A DNA stretch of 64,000 nucleotides from Cryobacterium melibiosiphilum (GTDB lineage Bacteria; Actinomycetota; Actinomycetes; Actinomycetales; Microbacteriaceae). Below, piece by piece: positions 16,436 to 24,829 of the stretch. The stretch spans positions 62,001-126,000 of the forward strand of contig NZ_QZVS01000096.1 in NCBI RefSeq assembly GCF_003602235.1, given 5' to 3'. The translations under genes were made by a program, and so were the position numbers. The notes beneath the pieces are model-generated. The model was given only the letters and a program-made list of their open reading frames with translations. It made no database searches and was not told the DNA's origin. Numbering within the stretch: position 1 is the first letter of the stretch; each line of letters opens with the position of its first letter.

Positions 16436-17401
16436 TTAGGGCAGGAACGTGCTCATGTCGGGTGCGGTTTCGACCACGCCGTATTCGAGAGCCGCGTCGC
16501 CGAGGGCGGTGACGGCATCCACGTTGAATTCGGTCGGGAACTTGGGCAGCACGATCTTCGCGAGCACCTCTTCGGGCGTTGCCGTGAAGGTGGCAATAAT
16601 CGCGCGCACCGCGTCAGGGTTGGCCTGGGCGTACTCGAGGGACTTGGTCATGGCGGCCTGGAACTTGGTCACCATCTCCGGGTCAGCCGATACGGTGGCG
16701 GCCGACGAGAAGTAGGCGGCGACGTCGAGGTTGACGTCGAAATCGGCGTAGCCGTAGGAGATGACGCGCTGGCCGCTTTCGAGGGCGGCGGTCACGAAGG
16801 GTTCCACGACGAAGGCCGCATCGACCTGGCCGTTCTCCACGGCGGCGCTGGCATCGGGGAACGGGATCTCGACGAAGGAGATCGACGACGAGTCGCCGCC
16901 GAGGCGGTCGATCGAGGAGCGCATGACCGTGTCGACGATGTTGTTGAGGCTGTTGCCCGAGACGGTGCCGCCGTCGAGGTCGGCGAGCGACGTGACCGGC
17001 GAGTCGCCCTTGACGATGACCGCGCCGAAGTCGCTGTCGACGTCGCCGGTGGAGGCAACGGCGGGGCTGACGACCTCGAGCGGCAGGCCCTTGTCGTTGG
17101 CGACCATGAGTGAGATCAGGTTGCTGAACCCGAACTCGTAGTCCCCGCTCACGACGGCGGGAACGATGGCGGCGCCGCCGGTCGCAGTCTCGATGGTGAG
17201 CTTGAGGCCCTCCTCTTCGAAGAAGCCCTGTTCGAGACCCAGGTAGAGGGGAGCGGTGTCGGCGATGGGGATGACACCGACCGTGACGGGGGTGAGGGCG
17301 TCGCCGTCGGCGGCGGGGGTCGTGGCGTCGGTGCCCGCGGAGCAGGCGCTCAGTGCGATGACGGATGCCGCGGCGAGTCCGATCATGAACTTTTTCTTCA
17401 T
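16436..17401 (-). CDS. NitT/TauT-family ABC substrate-binding lipoprotein (operon member)
   Basis: The 322-residue lipoprotein starts at the ATG at 17401, whose product begins with MKKKFMIG; upstream codons have no ribosome binding site. The signal peptide ends in the lipobox LSAC. The mature part starts PVTVGVIPIADTAPLYLGL, closely similar to the binding protein at 18566. It heads the permease/ATPase operon and is the cognate receptor. A palindrome identical in pattern to one before pobA lies about 110 bases upstream. Confidence 0.88.
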   Translation of the reverse strand: MKKKFMIGLAAASVIALSACSAGTDATTPAADGDALTPVTVGVIPIADTAPLYLGLEQGFFEEEGLKLTIETATGGAAIVPAVVSGDYEFGFSNLISLMVANDKGLPLEVVSPAVASTGDVDSDFGAVIVKGDSPVTSLADLDGGTVSGNSLNNIVDTVMRSSIDRLGGDSSSISFVEIPFPDASAAVENGQVDAAFVVEPFVTAALESGQRVISYGYADFDVNLDVAAYFSSAATVSADPEMVTKFQAAMTKSLEYAQANPDAVRAIIATFTATPEEVLAKIVLPKFPTEFNVDAVTALGDAALEYGVVETAPDMSTFLP

Positions 17402-17509
17402 TTCACTCCATTGTGTGGGGGGTCGCGGTCTGCGGGGGTGGTGCTGGGGTCGAAGACTCTGTTGTCTACTTCGGATAGTAGCCAGCGCCCACAAGCACCG
17501 TCGCGACGT

Positions 17510-17524
17510 TTCCGCTGAGTGGAA
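17510..17524. promoter_or_regulatory. IclR-like operator upstream of the ABC operon
   Basis: TTCCGCTGAGTGGAA is a 15-bp near-perfect palindrome (one mismatch). The same pattern, TTTCACTGAGTGGAA, occurs before pobA at 22126. It lies upstream of a possible minus-strand -10 box (TACTAT, 17480-17475) of the binding-protein operon. Confidence 0.6.
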
Positions 17525-17583
17525 GGTCTAGGGCTGAGGCGGTCTTGGTTACGCTGAAACCGGGGTGAAGAAGGGTATTGAAA

Positions 17584-18465
17584 GTGGATCTGAACCTATT
17601 GCGCACATTCCTCTCGGTCTATGAGACCGGCAGTCTCACCAGATCAGCGCGGGATCTGTACGTCACTCAACCGTCAGTGAGCCATTCTCTGGCGCATCTG
17701 CGCCGCGAATTCTCCGATGAGCTGTTCGTCCGCCGGGGGCGGGGCATGGTGCCCACGCTCCTTGCTGACGAGCTGTATCCCGTGGTGAAGGATTCTGTGG
17801 GAAGCATCGATAACGTCGTGCTGGGGATGAAATCCTTCGATCCTGCGTCATCGACCCACCGATTCCGACTGTGCCTGTCGGATTTGGGCGAGTTGGCTTT
17901 TCTGCCCCAAATTCTCAAGACCATTTCGCGAGATGCGCCCGAGGTGGAGATCGAAGTGGTTCCCATGGATATCCGCCTTCTGCCGGATTGGCTGACGCGG
18001 GGTTCTGTGGATGCGGCTATCGCATCGTGGCCGCTCGCCGGTGAATACGGCGGCACGCTCCTCAAGACGGAGGAGTACGTGTGTGTGCTTCGTGCGGACT
18101 ATCCAATGGCCGGGCCCGAACTGACCCTGGACGAGTTCCTGCGTGCGCGGCACGTCATTGTCGATCCGGTCACGGGTCATCAGCTGGCCGAACAGGCGAT
18201 GCAGGCGCTCGGAATCGTCCGTCGATCGACCGTCGTCGTGCAGCACTTCGCTGTCATCCCCGAGTTGATCTCGGAGTGTAATCTCTTCGCAATCGCCCCG
18301 GAGAGCATGGCGCGTCGGTGGCTGGACAAATGGCCGGTACGACTGGCTGCATTGCCTTTTGATGTGGGCGCCGTGGAAGTGAAACTCTACCTTCGAGCAA
18401 ATGGGCGTGAATCATCCGCCCTGGCGTGGTTTCGCACTGCCGTGAGCGAAGCTCTCAAGTATTAG
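17584..18465 (+). CDS. LysR-family transcriptional regulator
   Basis: The protein (about 293 residues) has the LysR helix-turn-helix DLNLLRTFLSVYETGSLTRS followed by a periplasmic-binding-like effector domain. GTG 17584 is preferred because GAAGAAGG lies 9 bases upstream; an in-frame TTG at 17578 is too close to that box. It is divergent from the ABC operon and precedes the binding-protein/ThDP-enzyme pair, either of which it may control. Confidence 0.85.
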   Translation: MDLNLLRTFLSVYETGSLTRSARDLYVTQPSVSHSLAHLRREFSDELFVRRGRGMVPTLLADELYPVVKDSVGSIDNVVLGMKSFDPASSTHRFRLCLSDLGELAFLPQILKTISRDAPEVEIEVVPMDIRLLPDWLTRGSVDAAIASWPLAGEYGGTLLKTEEYVCVLRADYPMAGPELTLDEFLRARHVIVDPVTGHQLAEQAMQALGIVRRSTVVVQHFAVIPELISECNLFAIAPESMARRWLDKWPVRLAALPFDVGAVEVKLYLRANGRESSALAWFRTAVSEALKY

Positions 18466-18477
18466 TTTTATCTATTC

Positions 18478-18526
18478 TGACCGGTCAATTTATTCATTGG
18501 ACTGATGCAATTCGTCCCCGTAGGCT
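18478..18526 (+). promoter_or_regulatory. Promoter with palindrome for the binding-protein/ThDP-enzyme pair
   Basis: The perfect palindrome TGACCGGTCA is at 18478-18487. A -35-like TTGGAC (18497-18502) and a -10 TAGGCT (18521-18526) follow, 18 bases apart. The binding-protein ATG is 39 bases after the -10 box. Confidence 0.5.
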
Positions 18527-18565
18527 GCGAACAACTACCAATCGCGTCAACACAAGGATGTGTGC

Positions 18566-19537
18566 ATGATGAAAAGATTGACAATGACTCTGGTCGCGGT
18601 CGCCTCCGTGGTTTTGGTAAGCGGATGCGGCGCTGCCACTCCTGAAAATTCCGCCGAACCCGGCGCCGCCGGCCTCACACCGGTCACGGTGGGTGCTATT
18701 CCGATTGGCGACGTTGCTCCCCTGCACCTGGGGCTCGCCGAGGGCTTTTTCGAGGATGAAGGTATCGACCTGTCCATCGAGACGATCTCTGGAGGCGCAG
18801 TCGCTGTGCCCGGTGTCGTCAGCGGGAGTTTCGACTTCGCTTTCGGCAACACCGTTTCCCTCATGGTCGCCCAGGATAAGGGCCTCGACCTGAAGTACGT
18901 CACGAACGGAACGACAAGTACGGGGTCGTCCGACGCTGACTTCGCGGGCGTTGTGGTGATGGATGACTCCGCCATCGAGACCGCGACAGATTTGGAAGGC
19001 AAAACGGTGTCGTCCAACAATCTGTCGAACATCGGCGACACCAGCATTCGCACAGCCGTCGACAACGCCGGCGGCGACGGGGCGTCACTGACGTTTGTCG
19101 AGGTCGCGTTCCCCAACGCCCTCGCCGCGCTGGAAACGGGGCAGATTGACGCGGCGCTGATTCTGGAGCCGTTCCTGACGCCGGCACTTCAGAATGGTGC
19201 TCGCGTGGTGTCGTGGAACTATGCGGAAACGCACGAAAACCTTGATATCGGCGGGTACTTCACCACGGGTGATGTCATCAAGGACAGCCCCGAACTCGTC
19301 GCCAGCTTCGCCGCCGCCATGAATCGGTCTCTCGAGTACGCCCAAGAACACCCTGCTGAGGTGCGCACAGCCATAGGCACCTACACCGAGATTCCTGCCG
19401 ACGTGCTCGACCAGATCACCCTTCCGAGGTTCACGACTGAATTCGACCGTGATGCGGCAGCAGTGCTGGGGGCTGCGGCGGTGAAATACGGCACCATCAG
19501 TCAGGCGCCAGACCTTGACGCTCTGCTGCCCTCATGA
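18566..19537 (+). CDS. NitT/TauT-family ABC substrate-binding lipoprotein
   Basis: The 323-residue lipoprotein has the lipobox VSGC, then PVTVGAIPIGDVAPLHLGL and ISGGAVAVPGVVSG. It matches the protein encoded at 16436 along most of its length, so the two are paralogues. ATG 18566 has AAGGA 7 bases upstream. It lies just before a ThDP-dependent enzyme gene. No transporter core is adjacent in this orientation, so it probably shares the permeases encoded at 14816-16386. Confidence 0.85.
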   Translation: MMKRLTMTLVAVASVVLVSGCGAATPENSAEPGAAGLTPVTVGAIPIGDVAPLHLGLAEGFFEDEGIDLSIETISGGAVAVPGVVSGSFDFAFGNTVSLMVAQDKGLDLKYVTNGTTSTGSSDADFAGVVVMDDSAIETATDLEGKTVSSNNLSNIGDTSIRTAVDNAGGDGASLTFVEVAFPNALAALETGQIDAALILEPFLTPALQNGARVVSWNYAETHENLDIGGYFTTGDVIKDSPELVASFAAAMNRSLEYAQEHPAEVRTAIGTYTEIPADVLDQITLPRFTTEFDRDAAAVLGAAAVKYGTISQAPDLDALLPS

Positions 19538-19587
19538 ACCTCGACACAGCTGTCCCCGCAAGGCTCGATACGAAGGAGATGCACACA

Positions 19588-21228
19588 ATGAGAGTCGCAG
19601 AAGCTGTCGGTCGCACCTTGGCGCTCCTCGGGGTCGGCCACGTCTTTGGCGTGGTGGGCAGTGGGAACTTTCACGTCACGAACGCCTTGATCAGCGGCGG
19701 GGTCACATTCACGGCGGCCCGCCACGAAAATGGGGCGGCCTGCATGGCGGATGCATTCGCTCGGGCCAGTGGACACGTCACCGCCCTCACGGTTCACCAG
19801 GGTTGTGGCCTGACCAACGCCCTAACGGGCATCGGCGAGGCGGCCAAGAGCCGAACGCCCGTGCTGGTCCTAGCCGGGGAGACGCCGGGAACAGACCAAA
19901 CGTCCAATTTTTGGATCGACCAAGCGGGTGTCGTTGCCGCGCTCGGCGTGCGTGTGGAGCGGATCCACAGCGCAAAAACGGCCGTGAACGACACCATACG
20001 AGCCTTCAGGCTCGCCCGGGACCAGCGGCGTACGGTGCTGCTCAACCTTCCGCTGGACGTGCAGGAGGAAGAGGTGGCCTGGTCCCCTGACCTGGTCGGG
20101 GAGCTGTCACCGCGGATGGCGTCGGGTCCGTCTCCAGATGCCGTGGGGCGCCTGGCCGACCTGCTCGCGGGGGCGGATCGCCCGGTCCTGGTTGGCGGTC
20201 GGGGTGCCTTCGGCGCCGTCGAAGAGATACGGCGGGTGGCAGCGATCTCGGGTGCGCTCCTGACCACGTCGGCGGTAGGTCGGGGTCTCTTTCACGAAGA
20301 CGCGTGGTATCTCGACGTCATGGGTGGTTTTTCAACACCGGTGACCGCAGAACTCATCGAGGGCGCGGACCTCATCGTCGCATTCGGGGCGAGCCTCAAC
20401 CGATGGACGACGCGCAGCGGGGCACTTCTGCGTGGATCCACCGTGGTGCAGATCGATGACACGGCTGATGCCATCGGCGTCCACACTCCGGTCGCCCTGG
20501 GAATTGTCGGCGATTGCGCCCAGGTTGCCGGACTCGTCGCGGCCGAGCTCGCCCGCCGCGAGGTACAGCAGGTCGGCTACCGCACCGAACTCGTGGCGGG
20601 AGTGATTGCATCCGGCGTGCGTTGGCGCGACGTGCCATTCGACGACATCGATTCGGCCTCAACGGTCGACCCGCGCGCTCTGACCATCGCCCTTGACGAC
20701 ATGTTGCCGATGGAACGGGTCGTGGTGCCCGATGGTGGGAATTTCAATGGATACCCGGCCATGTTTTTGCAGATACCTGACGAAAAAGGCTACTGCGTGC
20801 CGCTGGCGTTCCAATCCATTGGGCTCGCTCTCCCGTCTGCGATCGGGGCGGCTCTGGCGACCCCTGGGCGGCTGGCCGTCGCCGGGATCGGCGACGGGGG
20901 TTTCATGATGAGCCTCGTGGAACTGGACACTGCGGTGCGCCTTCACCTGGGCCTGGTGGTGATTGTCTACAACGACAACGCGTACGGCGCCGAAGTTCAC
21001 CACTTCGTGCACGGTGGCGGCTCGCTGGAGACCGTCGAATTCCCGGAGACCGATATCGCGGCGATAGCTCGAGGGTTCGGTTGTCGCGGAGTGACCGTGC
21101 GCTCCATCGCCGACCTTGTCGGCGTAAAGAGTTGGCTTGACGGCGAGCGCAGCGTGCCTCTGGTCATTGACGCCAAGATCAGCTCGTTCCCGTCCTGGGT
21201 CCTGGCCCACACGTTTGACGAAGAATGA
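19588..21228 (+). CDS. Thiamine-diphosphate-dependent decarboxylase/lyase, acetolactate-synthase-like
   Basis: The roughly 546-residue protein has the three-domain ThDP fold. The catalytic Glu is in RHENGAACMADAFAR, and the ThDP motif runs from GDGGFMM to NDNAYG near the C-terminus. ATG 19588 was chosen because AAGGAG lies 9 bases upstream; an in-frame ATG at 19534 overlaps the previous stop. Benzoylformate decarboxylase, 2-hydroxyacyl-CoA lyase and acetolactate-synthase-like enzymes share these features. The absence of ilvN or ilvC argues against branched-chain amino acid synthesis. Action on an aromatic 2-oxoacid is plausible but unproven. Confidence 0.75.
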   Translation: MRVAEAVGRTLALLGVGHVFGVVGSGNFHVTNALISGGVTFTAARHENGAACMADAFARASGHVTALTVHQGCGLTNALTGIGEAAKSRTPVLVLAGETPGTDQTSNFWIDQAGVVAALGVRVERIHSAKTAVNDTIRAFRLARDQRRTVLLNLPLDVQEEEVAWSPDLVGELSPRMASGPSPDAVGRLADLLAGADRPVLVGGRGAFGAVEEIRRVAAISGALLTTSAVGRGLFHEDAWYLDVMGGFSTPVTAELIEGADLIVAFGASLNRWTTRSGALLRGSTVVQIDDTADAIGVHTPVALGIVGDCAQVAGLVAAELARREVQQVGYRTELVAGVIASGVRWRDVPFDDIDSASTVDPRALTIALDDMLPMERVVVPDGGNFNGYPAMFLQIPDEKGYCVPLAFQSIGLALPSAIGAALATPGRLAVAGIGDGGFMMSLVELDTAVRLHLGLVVIVYNDNAYGAEVHHFVHGGGSLETVEFPETDIAAIARGFGCRGVTVRSIADLVGVKSWLDGERSVPLVIDAKISSFPSWVLAHTFDEE

Positions 21229-21255
21229 CCCTCGTTTCGACTAGCGTGGGGACCG

Positions 21256-22074
21256 ATGTCAGGAAAGCCGGAACGGACGAGTCGCCCCGAGAGTGCTTTC
21301 GACGCTGCCGCCGACCGCCGCTCGGTCGCAGCGCGGCTGTTCGCCATTCTTGATGCCTTCGCCGCCCCCGCCGGGGCGACCTCGCTGACCCTGACCCTGA
21401 CCGCAATCGCGCAGCGTGCGGGCCTGCCGCTGTCGACCACCCACCGGATGGCGGCCGAGCTGGTGGGCTGGGGCGGGCTGACCAAACACGACAACGGCCA
21501 GTACTCGCTCGGCATGAAGCTGTGGGAGCTCGGCGTGCAGACGCCGACCGCGCGCAACCTGCGCACGATCGCGCTGCCCTACCTCGAAGATCTCTATGAG
21601 ACGACCCGGGAGCACGTGCACCTCGCCATTCTCGACGGGCGTGATGCCCTGTACCTCGAGAAGCTCTCCGGACACCACGCCGTGCGGCTGATCTCCCGGG
21701 TCGGCGCGCGGTTGCCGCTGCACTCCACCGGTGTCGGCCTGGTGCTGCTCGCCTACGCCCCGTCCGAGGTGGTGCAGCAGTACCTTGCGACGAGCCTCGA
21801 GCGCTTTCTGCCGCGCACGGTCACCGAGCCCGAGGCCGTGCGCCGGCGACTCGCCGAGATTCGCCAGCTCGGCCTCGCGCGCATGTCGGAGGAGATGACG
21901 GCCGGTTCGAGCTCGATCGCGGCGCCGATCCGGGACCGCACCGGACAGGTCGTGGCGGCGGTCTCGATCGTCACTCGCACCACCGAGCTGGTCGACGCCG
22001 GGCAGGAGCGCGCCGTGCGCGAGGCGGCCCAGGGGATCAGTCGTGCGCTCGGCTATCGCCGCGCCCAGCAGTGA
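21256..22074 (+). CDS. IclR-family regulator, probable pob/pca controller
   Basis: The 272-residue protein has an N-terminal winged helix (LTAIAQRAGLPLSTTHRMA) and an IclR effector domain (LEKLSGHHAVRLISRVGARLPL). It lies immediately upstream of pobA in the same orientation, with a TTTCACTGAGTGGAA palindrome between them. IclR-type activators such as PcaR, PcaU and PobR commonly control these genes in bacteria. Its stop lies in the first copy of a 13-bp repeat. Confidence 0.85.
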   Translation: MSGKPERTSRPESAFDAAADRRSVAARLFAILDAFAAPAGATSLTLTLTAIAQRAGLPLSTTHRMAAELVGWGGLTKHDNGQYSLGMKLWELGVQTPTARNLRTIALPYLEDLYETTREHVHLAILDGRDALYLEKLSGHHAVRLISRVGARLPLHSTGVGLVLLAYAPSEVVQQYLATSLERFLPRTVTEPEAVRRRLAEIRQLGLARMSEEMTAGSSSIAAPIRDRTGQVVAAVSIVTRTTELVDAGQERAVREAAQGISRALGYRRAQQ

Positions 22075-22095
22075 ACCGGCCGGCAGTGAACCGGC
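22068..22095 (+). repeat. Tandem 13-bp repeat at the iclR stop codon
   Basis: GCAGTGAACCGGC occurs at 22068-22080 and again at 22083-22095 (15-bp period). The first copy contains the TGA stop (22072-22074) of the IclR gene. Confidence 0.8.
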
Positions 22096-22125
22096 AGCGC
22101 GCCGTTCCTGACAGAAGATCAGCAC

Positions 22126-22140
22126 TTTCACTGAGTGGAA
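22126..22140. promoter_or_regulatory. IclR-like operator upstream of pobA
   Basis: TTTCACTGAGTGGAA is a palindrome with one mismatch. It lies 74 bases before the pobA start and just upstream of a -10-like CATACT (22145-22150). The same element stands at 17510 before the ABC operon. Confidence 0.6.
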
Positions 22141-22213
22141 GAATCATACTCGGGGTGGGCCGGGCGCAGCACACTGGGTACACCACCCCCTGTCATCGTC
22201 GCTAGGAGAGCCC

Positions 22214-23395
22214 GTGCCCCATGAAACCACCCGTGTCGCCATTATCGGCGCCGGTCCCGCCGGTCTTCTCCTCAGTTGGGCCCTGCGAGATGCGGGCATC
22301 GACTCGATCGTCATCGAAAATCGCTCGCAGGACTACGTGCTCGGCCGCATCCGCGCCGGCGTTCTCGAACAGGGCTCGGTCGAGACCCTGACCCGCCTCG
22401 GGCTCGGTGACCGCCTCGCATCCGAAGGCCTCGAGCACGACGGAATCTTTCTGCAGTACGCCGGCGAACGCCACAACGTGAACTTCAAAGACCTGATCGG
22501 CCGCACGGTCACCGTCTACGGCCAGCAGCAGGTCGTGAAAGACCTCGTCACCGCCCACGAACAGGCCGGGTCGACCATCTACTACGAAGCCGCCGACGTC
22601 GCCGTCGACGACCTGACGAGCACCAACCCGACCGTCACCTTCAGGCACGGCGGCGAGCAGCACACGATCAGCGCCGACTTCGTCGTGGGCGCCGACGGGT
22701 TCCACGGCATCTGCCGCGCCAGCATCCCCGCCGCGGACATCACCCTCTTCGACCGCAGCTACCCCTATGCCTGGCTCGGAATCCTGGCCGACGTCGCCCC
22801 GTCCTCCGACGAACTGGTCTACGCCCTGCATGAAGACGGCTTCGCCATGCTGTCGATGCGCTCACCGGTGGTCTCGCGCCTGTACCTGCAGGTCGACCCC
22901 GCCGACGACATCGGCAACTGGTCAGACGCCCGCATCTGGGATTCCCTGCAGACCCGGCTCGGAACCGACGGCTGGACCCTCAACGAAGGCCCGATCACCG
23001 ACAAATCGATCACCCCGATGCGCAGCTTCGTGGCCTCGAGGCTCACCTACGGCAATCTCTTTCTGGTCGGCGACGCCGGCCACATCGTGCCGCCGACCGG
23101 CGCCAAGGGCCTCAACTCGGCCATCTCCGACGTCACCCAGCTGGCCGCGGCCCTCACCGCGTTCTACTCCGACGACGAGACGCTGCTGGGTCGCTACAAC
23201 GACATCGCGCTCGCCCGACAGTGGCGGGTGCAGCAGTTCTCCCGCTGGATGACCGAGATGCTTCACACCAGTCCGGCCGACGAGCAGACCGGCGCGTTCG
23301 ACTACCGCAGCCAGCTGGGCCAGCTCGACTACGTCACCCATTCGCCGCTCGCCCAGCGCATGCTCGCCGAGCAGTACACCGGCCTCCTGCTCTAA
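22214..23395 (+). CDS. pobA: 4-hydroxybenzoate 3-monooxygenase
   Basis: The 393-residue flavoprotein starts with GTG after AGGAGAG. It has the FAD motif GAGPAG near residue 12, the YVLGRIRAGVLEQG helix and the second FAD motif GDAGHIVPPTGAKGLN. Tyrosines matching Tyr201 (in ELVYALHEDG) and Tyr385 (in AEQYTGL) of the Pseudomonas enzyme are present. It hydroxylates 4-hydroxybenzoate to protocatechuate with NAD(P)H and O2. Length is the same as the family norm. It heads the pca operon. Confidence 0.95.
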   Translation: MPHETTRVAIIGAGPAGLLLSWALRDAGIDSIVIENRSQDYVLGRIRAGVLEQGSVETLTRLGLGDRLASEGLEHDGIFLQYAGERHNVNFKDLIGRTVTVYGQQQVVKDLVTAHEQAGSTIYYEAADVAVDDLTSTNPTVTFRHGGEQHTISADFVVGADGFHGICRASIPAADITLFDRSYPYAWLGILADVAPSSDELVYALHEDGFAMLSMRSPVVSRLYLQVDPADDIGNWSDARIWDSLQTRLGTDGWTLNEGPITDKSITPMRSFVASRLTYGNLFLVGDAGHIVPPTGAKGLNSAISDVTQLAAALTAFYSDDETLLGRYNDIALARQWRVQQFSRWMTEMLHTSPADEQTGAFDYRSQLGQLDYVTHSPLAQRMLAEQYTGLLL

Positions 23396-23418
23396 CCGCA
23401 CCGCCGACCGAGGACACC

Positions 23419-24234
23419 ATGAGCCACACTTCTTCCCCCGCATCCAGACTTCGCCCCGGCACCGGCGCGTCGAGCCAAGACGAGATCAACGCCGAAATCG
23501 TCGCGATCGAAGCGGATGCCGCCGCCCGCGTCGCCGCCGGTGGCTCGCCCGAGCTGCACCCGCGGCGCGACTACGCCCCCTACCGCAGCTCCCTGCTGAG
23601 GCACCCGACCCACGAACTCGTGCGCATCGACCCGGAAGAGGTCGAGCGCGTCTCGCCCGCCTTCGGCCACACCGACGTGAACAGTCTCGAAAGCGACCTC
23701 ACCATCCAGCACGCCGGCGAACCGATCGGGGAGCGGATGACGGTGGGCGGCCGGGTGCTCGACGGCGAGGGCCGCCCCGTGCGCCACCAGCTGATCGAGC
23801 TGTGGCAGGCCAACGCCGGCGGTCGTTACGTGCACAAACGCGACCAGCACCCGGCGCCCCTCGACCCCAACTTCACCGGGGTCGGCCGCGCCATCACCGG
23901 CGACAACGGCGAGTACTCGTTCACGACCATCAAGCCGGGGCCCTACCCGTGGAAGAACCACGTGAACGCCTGGCGACCGGCGCACATCCACTTCTCGCTG
24001 TTCGGGAACGCGTTCACCCAGCGGCTCATCACCCAGATGTACTTTCCCGGCGACCCGCTGTTCGCCCTCGACCCGATCTACCAGTCGATCGCCGATGCGG
24101 ATGCCCGTGCCCGCCTGGTCGGGCAGTACGACCACAGCCTGAGCGTGCCCGAGTTCTCGCTGGGCTACCGGTGGGACATCGTGCTCACCGGCCCGAAATC
24201 GACCTGGATGGAAGGCGAAGACGCCGATGAGTGA
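23419..24234 (+). CDS. pcaH: Protocatechuate 3,4-dioxygenase beta subunit
   Basis: The 271-residue protein carries all four non-haem iron ligands with canonical spacing: Y137, Y176, H189 and H191. It opens the ring of protocatechuate between the hydroxyls to give 3-carboxy-cis,cis-muconate. The start follows pobA by 23 bases with GAGGA upstream; longer upstream frames overlap pobA and were rejected. It overlaps pcaG by 8 bases, which suggests coupled synthesis of the two subunits. Confidence 0.95.
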   Translation: MSHTSSPASRLRPGTGASSQDEINAEIVAIEADAAARVAAGGSPELHPRRDYAPYRSSLLRHPTHELVRIDPEEVERVSPAFGHTDVNSLESDLTIQHAGEPIGERMTVGGRVLDGEGRPVRHQLIELWQANAGGRYVHKRDQHPAPLDPNFTGVGRAITGDNGEYSFTTIKPGPYPWKNHVNAWRPAHIHFSLFGNAFTQRLITQMYFPGDPLFALDPIYQSIADADARARLVGQYDHSLSVPEFSLGYRWDIVLTGPKSTWMEGEDADE

Positions 24235-24829
24235 CCTGACGACGCCCCAGAGCCCGACACTGCAGAGCCCCGCGCTGCAGACCCCTTCGCAGACGGTCGG
24301 CCCCTTCTACGGGTACGCCCTGCCGTATACGGGCGGGCCGCAACTGGTTGCCGGGTACCATCCCCGCGCCATCCGCTTTCACGGCACGGTCACCGACGGG
24401 GCGGGCGAGCCGATCCTCGACGCCCTGCTGGAGATCTGGCAGGCCGACGAGAGCGGGGCGCTCAGCCGGGAGCTCGGCAGCCTCGACCGTGACGGGTTCA
24501 CCTTCTCCGGCTTCGGCCGCTGCGCGACCACGATCGCCGGCCACTACACCTTCACGACGCTCAAGCCGGGGGCGGCCGGCAGTGCGGCGCCCTACATCCT
24601 GGTGTGCGTCTTCGCTCGCGGCGTGACCCACCACCTGTTCACCCGGGCGTACTTCGCCGAGGACGCCGCCCGGCACGAGACGGACGCCCTGCTGAACGCG
24701 GTGCCGGCCGACCGCCGCGACACGCTGGTCTGCGTCTCCGAGGGCCTGGTCGGCGGCGCGGAATCGTACCGCTTCGACATCCGGCTGCAGGGCGAGAACG
24801 AGACCGTGTTCCTGGATTTTGATGCTTGA
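24227..24829 (+). CDS. pcaG: Protocatechuate 3,4-dioxygenase alpha subunit
   Basis: The 200-residue subunit has the intradiol dioxygenase fold (TPSQTVGPFYGYALPY near residue 20, LLEIWQADESG near 70) but lacks the iron ligand set, as expected for the alpha subunit. It overlaps pcaH by 8 bases and pcaB by 8 bases. Confidence 0.93.
   Translation: MSDLTTPQSPTLQSPALQTPSQTVGPFYGYALPYTGGPQLVAGYHPRAIRFHGTVTDGAGEPILDALLEIWQADESGALSRELGSLDRDGFTFSGFGRCATTIAGHYTFTTLKPGAAGSAAPYILVCVFARGVTHHLFTRAYFAEDAARHETDALLNAVPADRRDTLVCVSEGLVGGAESYRFDIRLQGENETVFLDFDA

Noticed and set aside
13966..17401. Assignment of the ABC operon as taurine, alkanesulfonate, nitrate or thiamine-precursor transport
   Set aside because: The family allows these, but no sulfonate monooxygenase, nitrate reductase or thiamine gene is near, while aromatic-acid genes surround it on both sides.
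19588..21228. Acetolactate synthase of branched-chain amino acid synthesis
   Set aside because: No small subunit or ilvC gene follows, and the gene is next to an aromatic-region binding protein.
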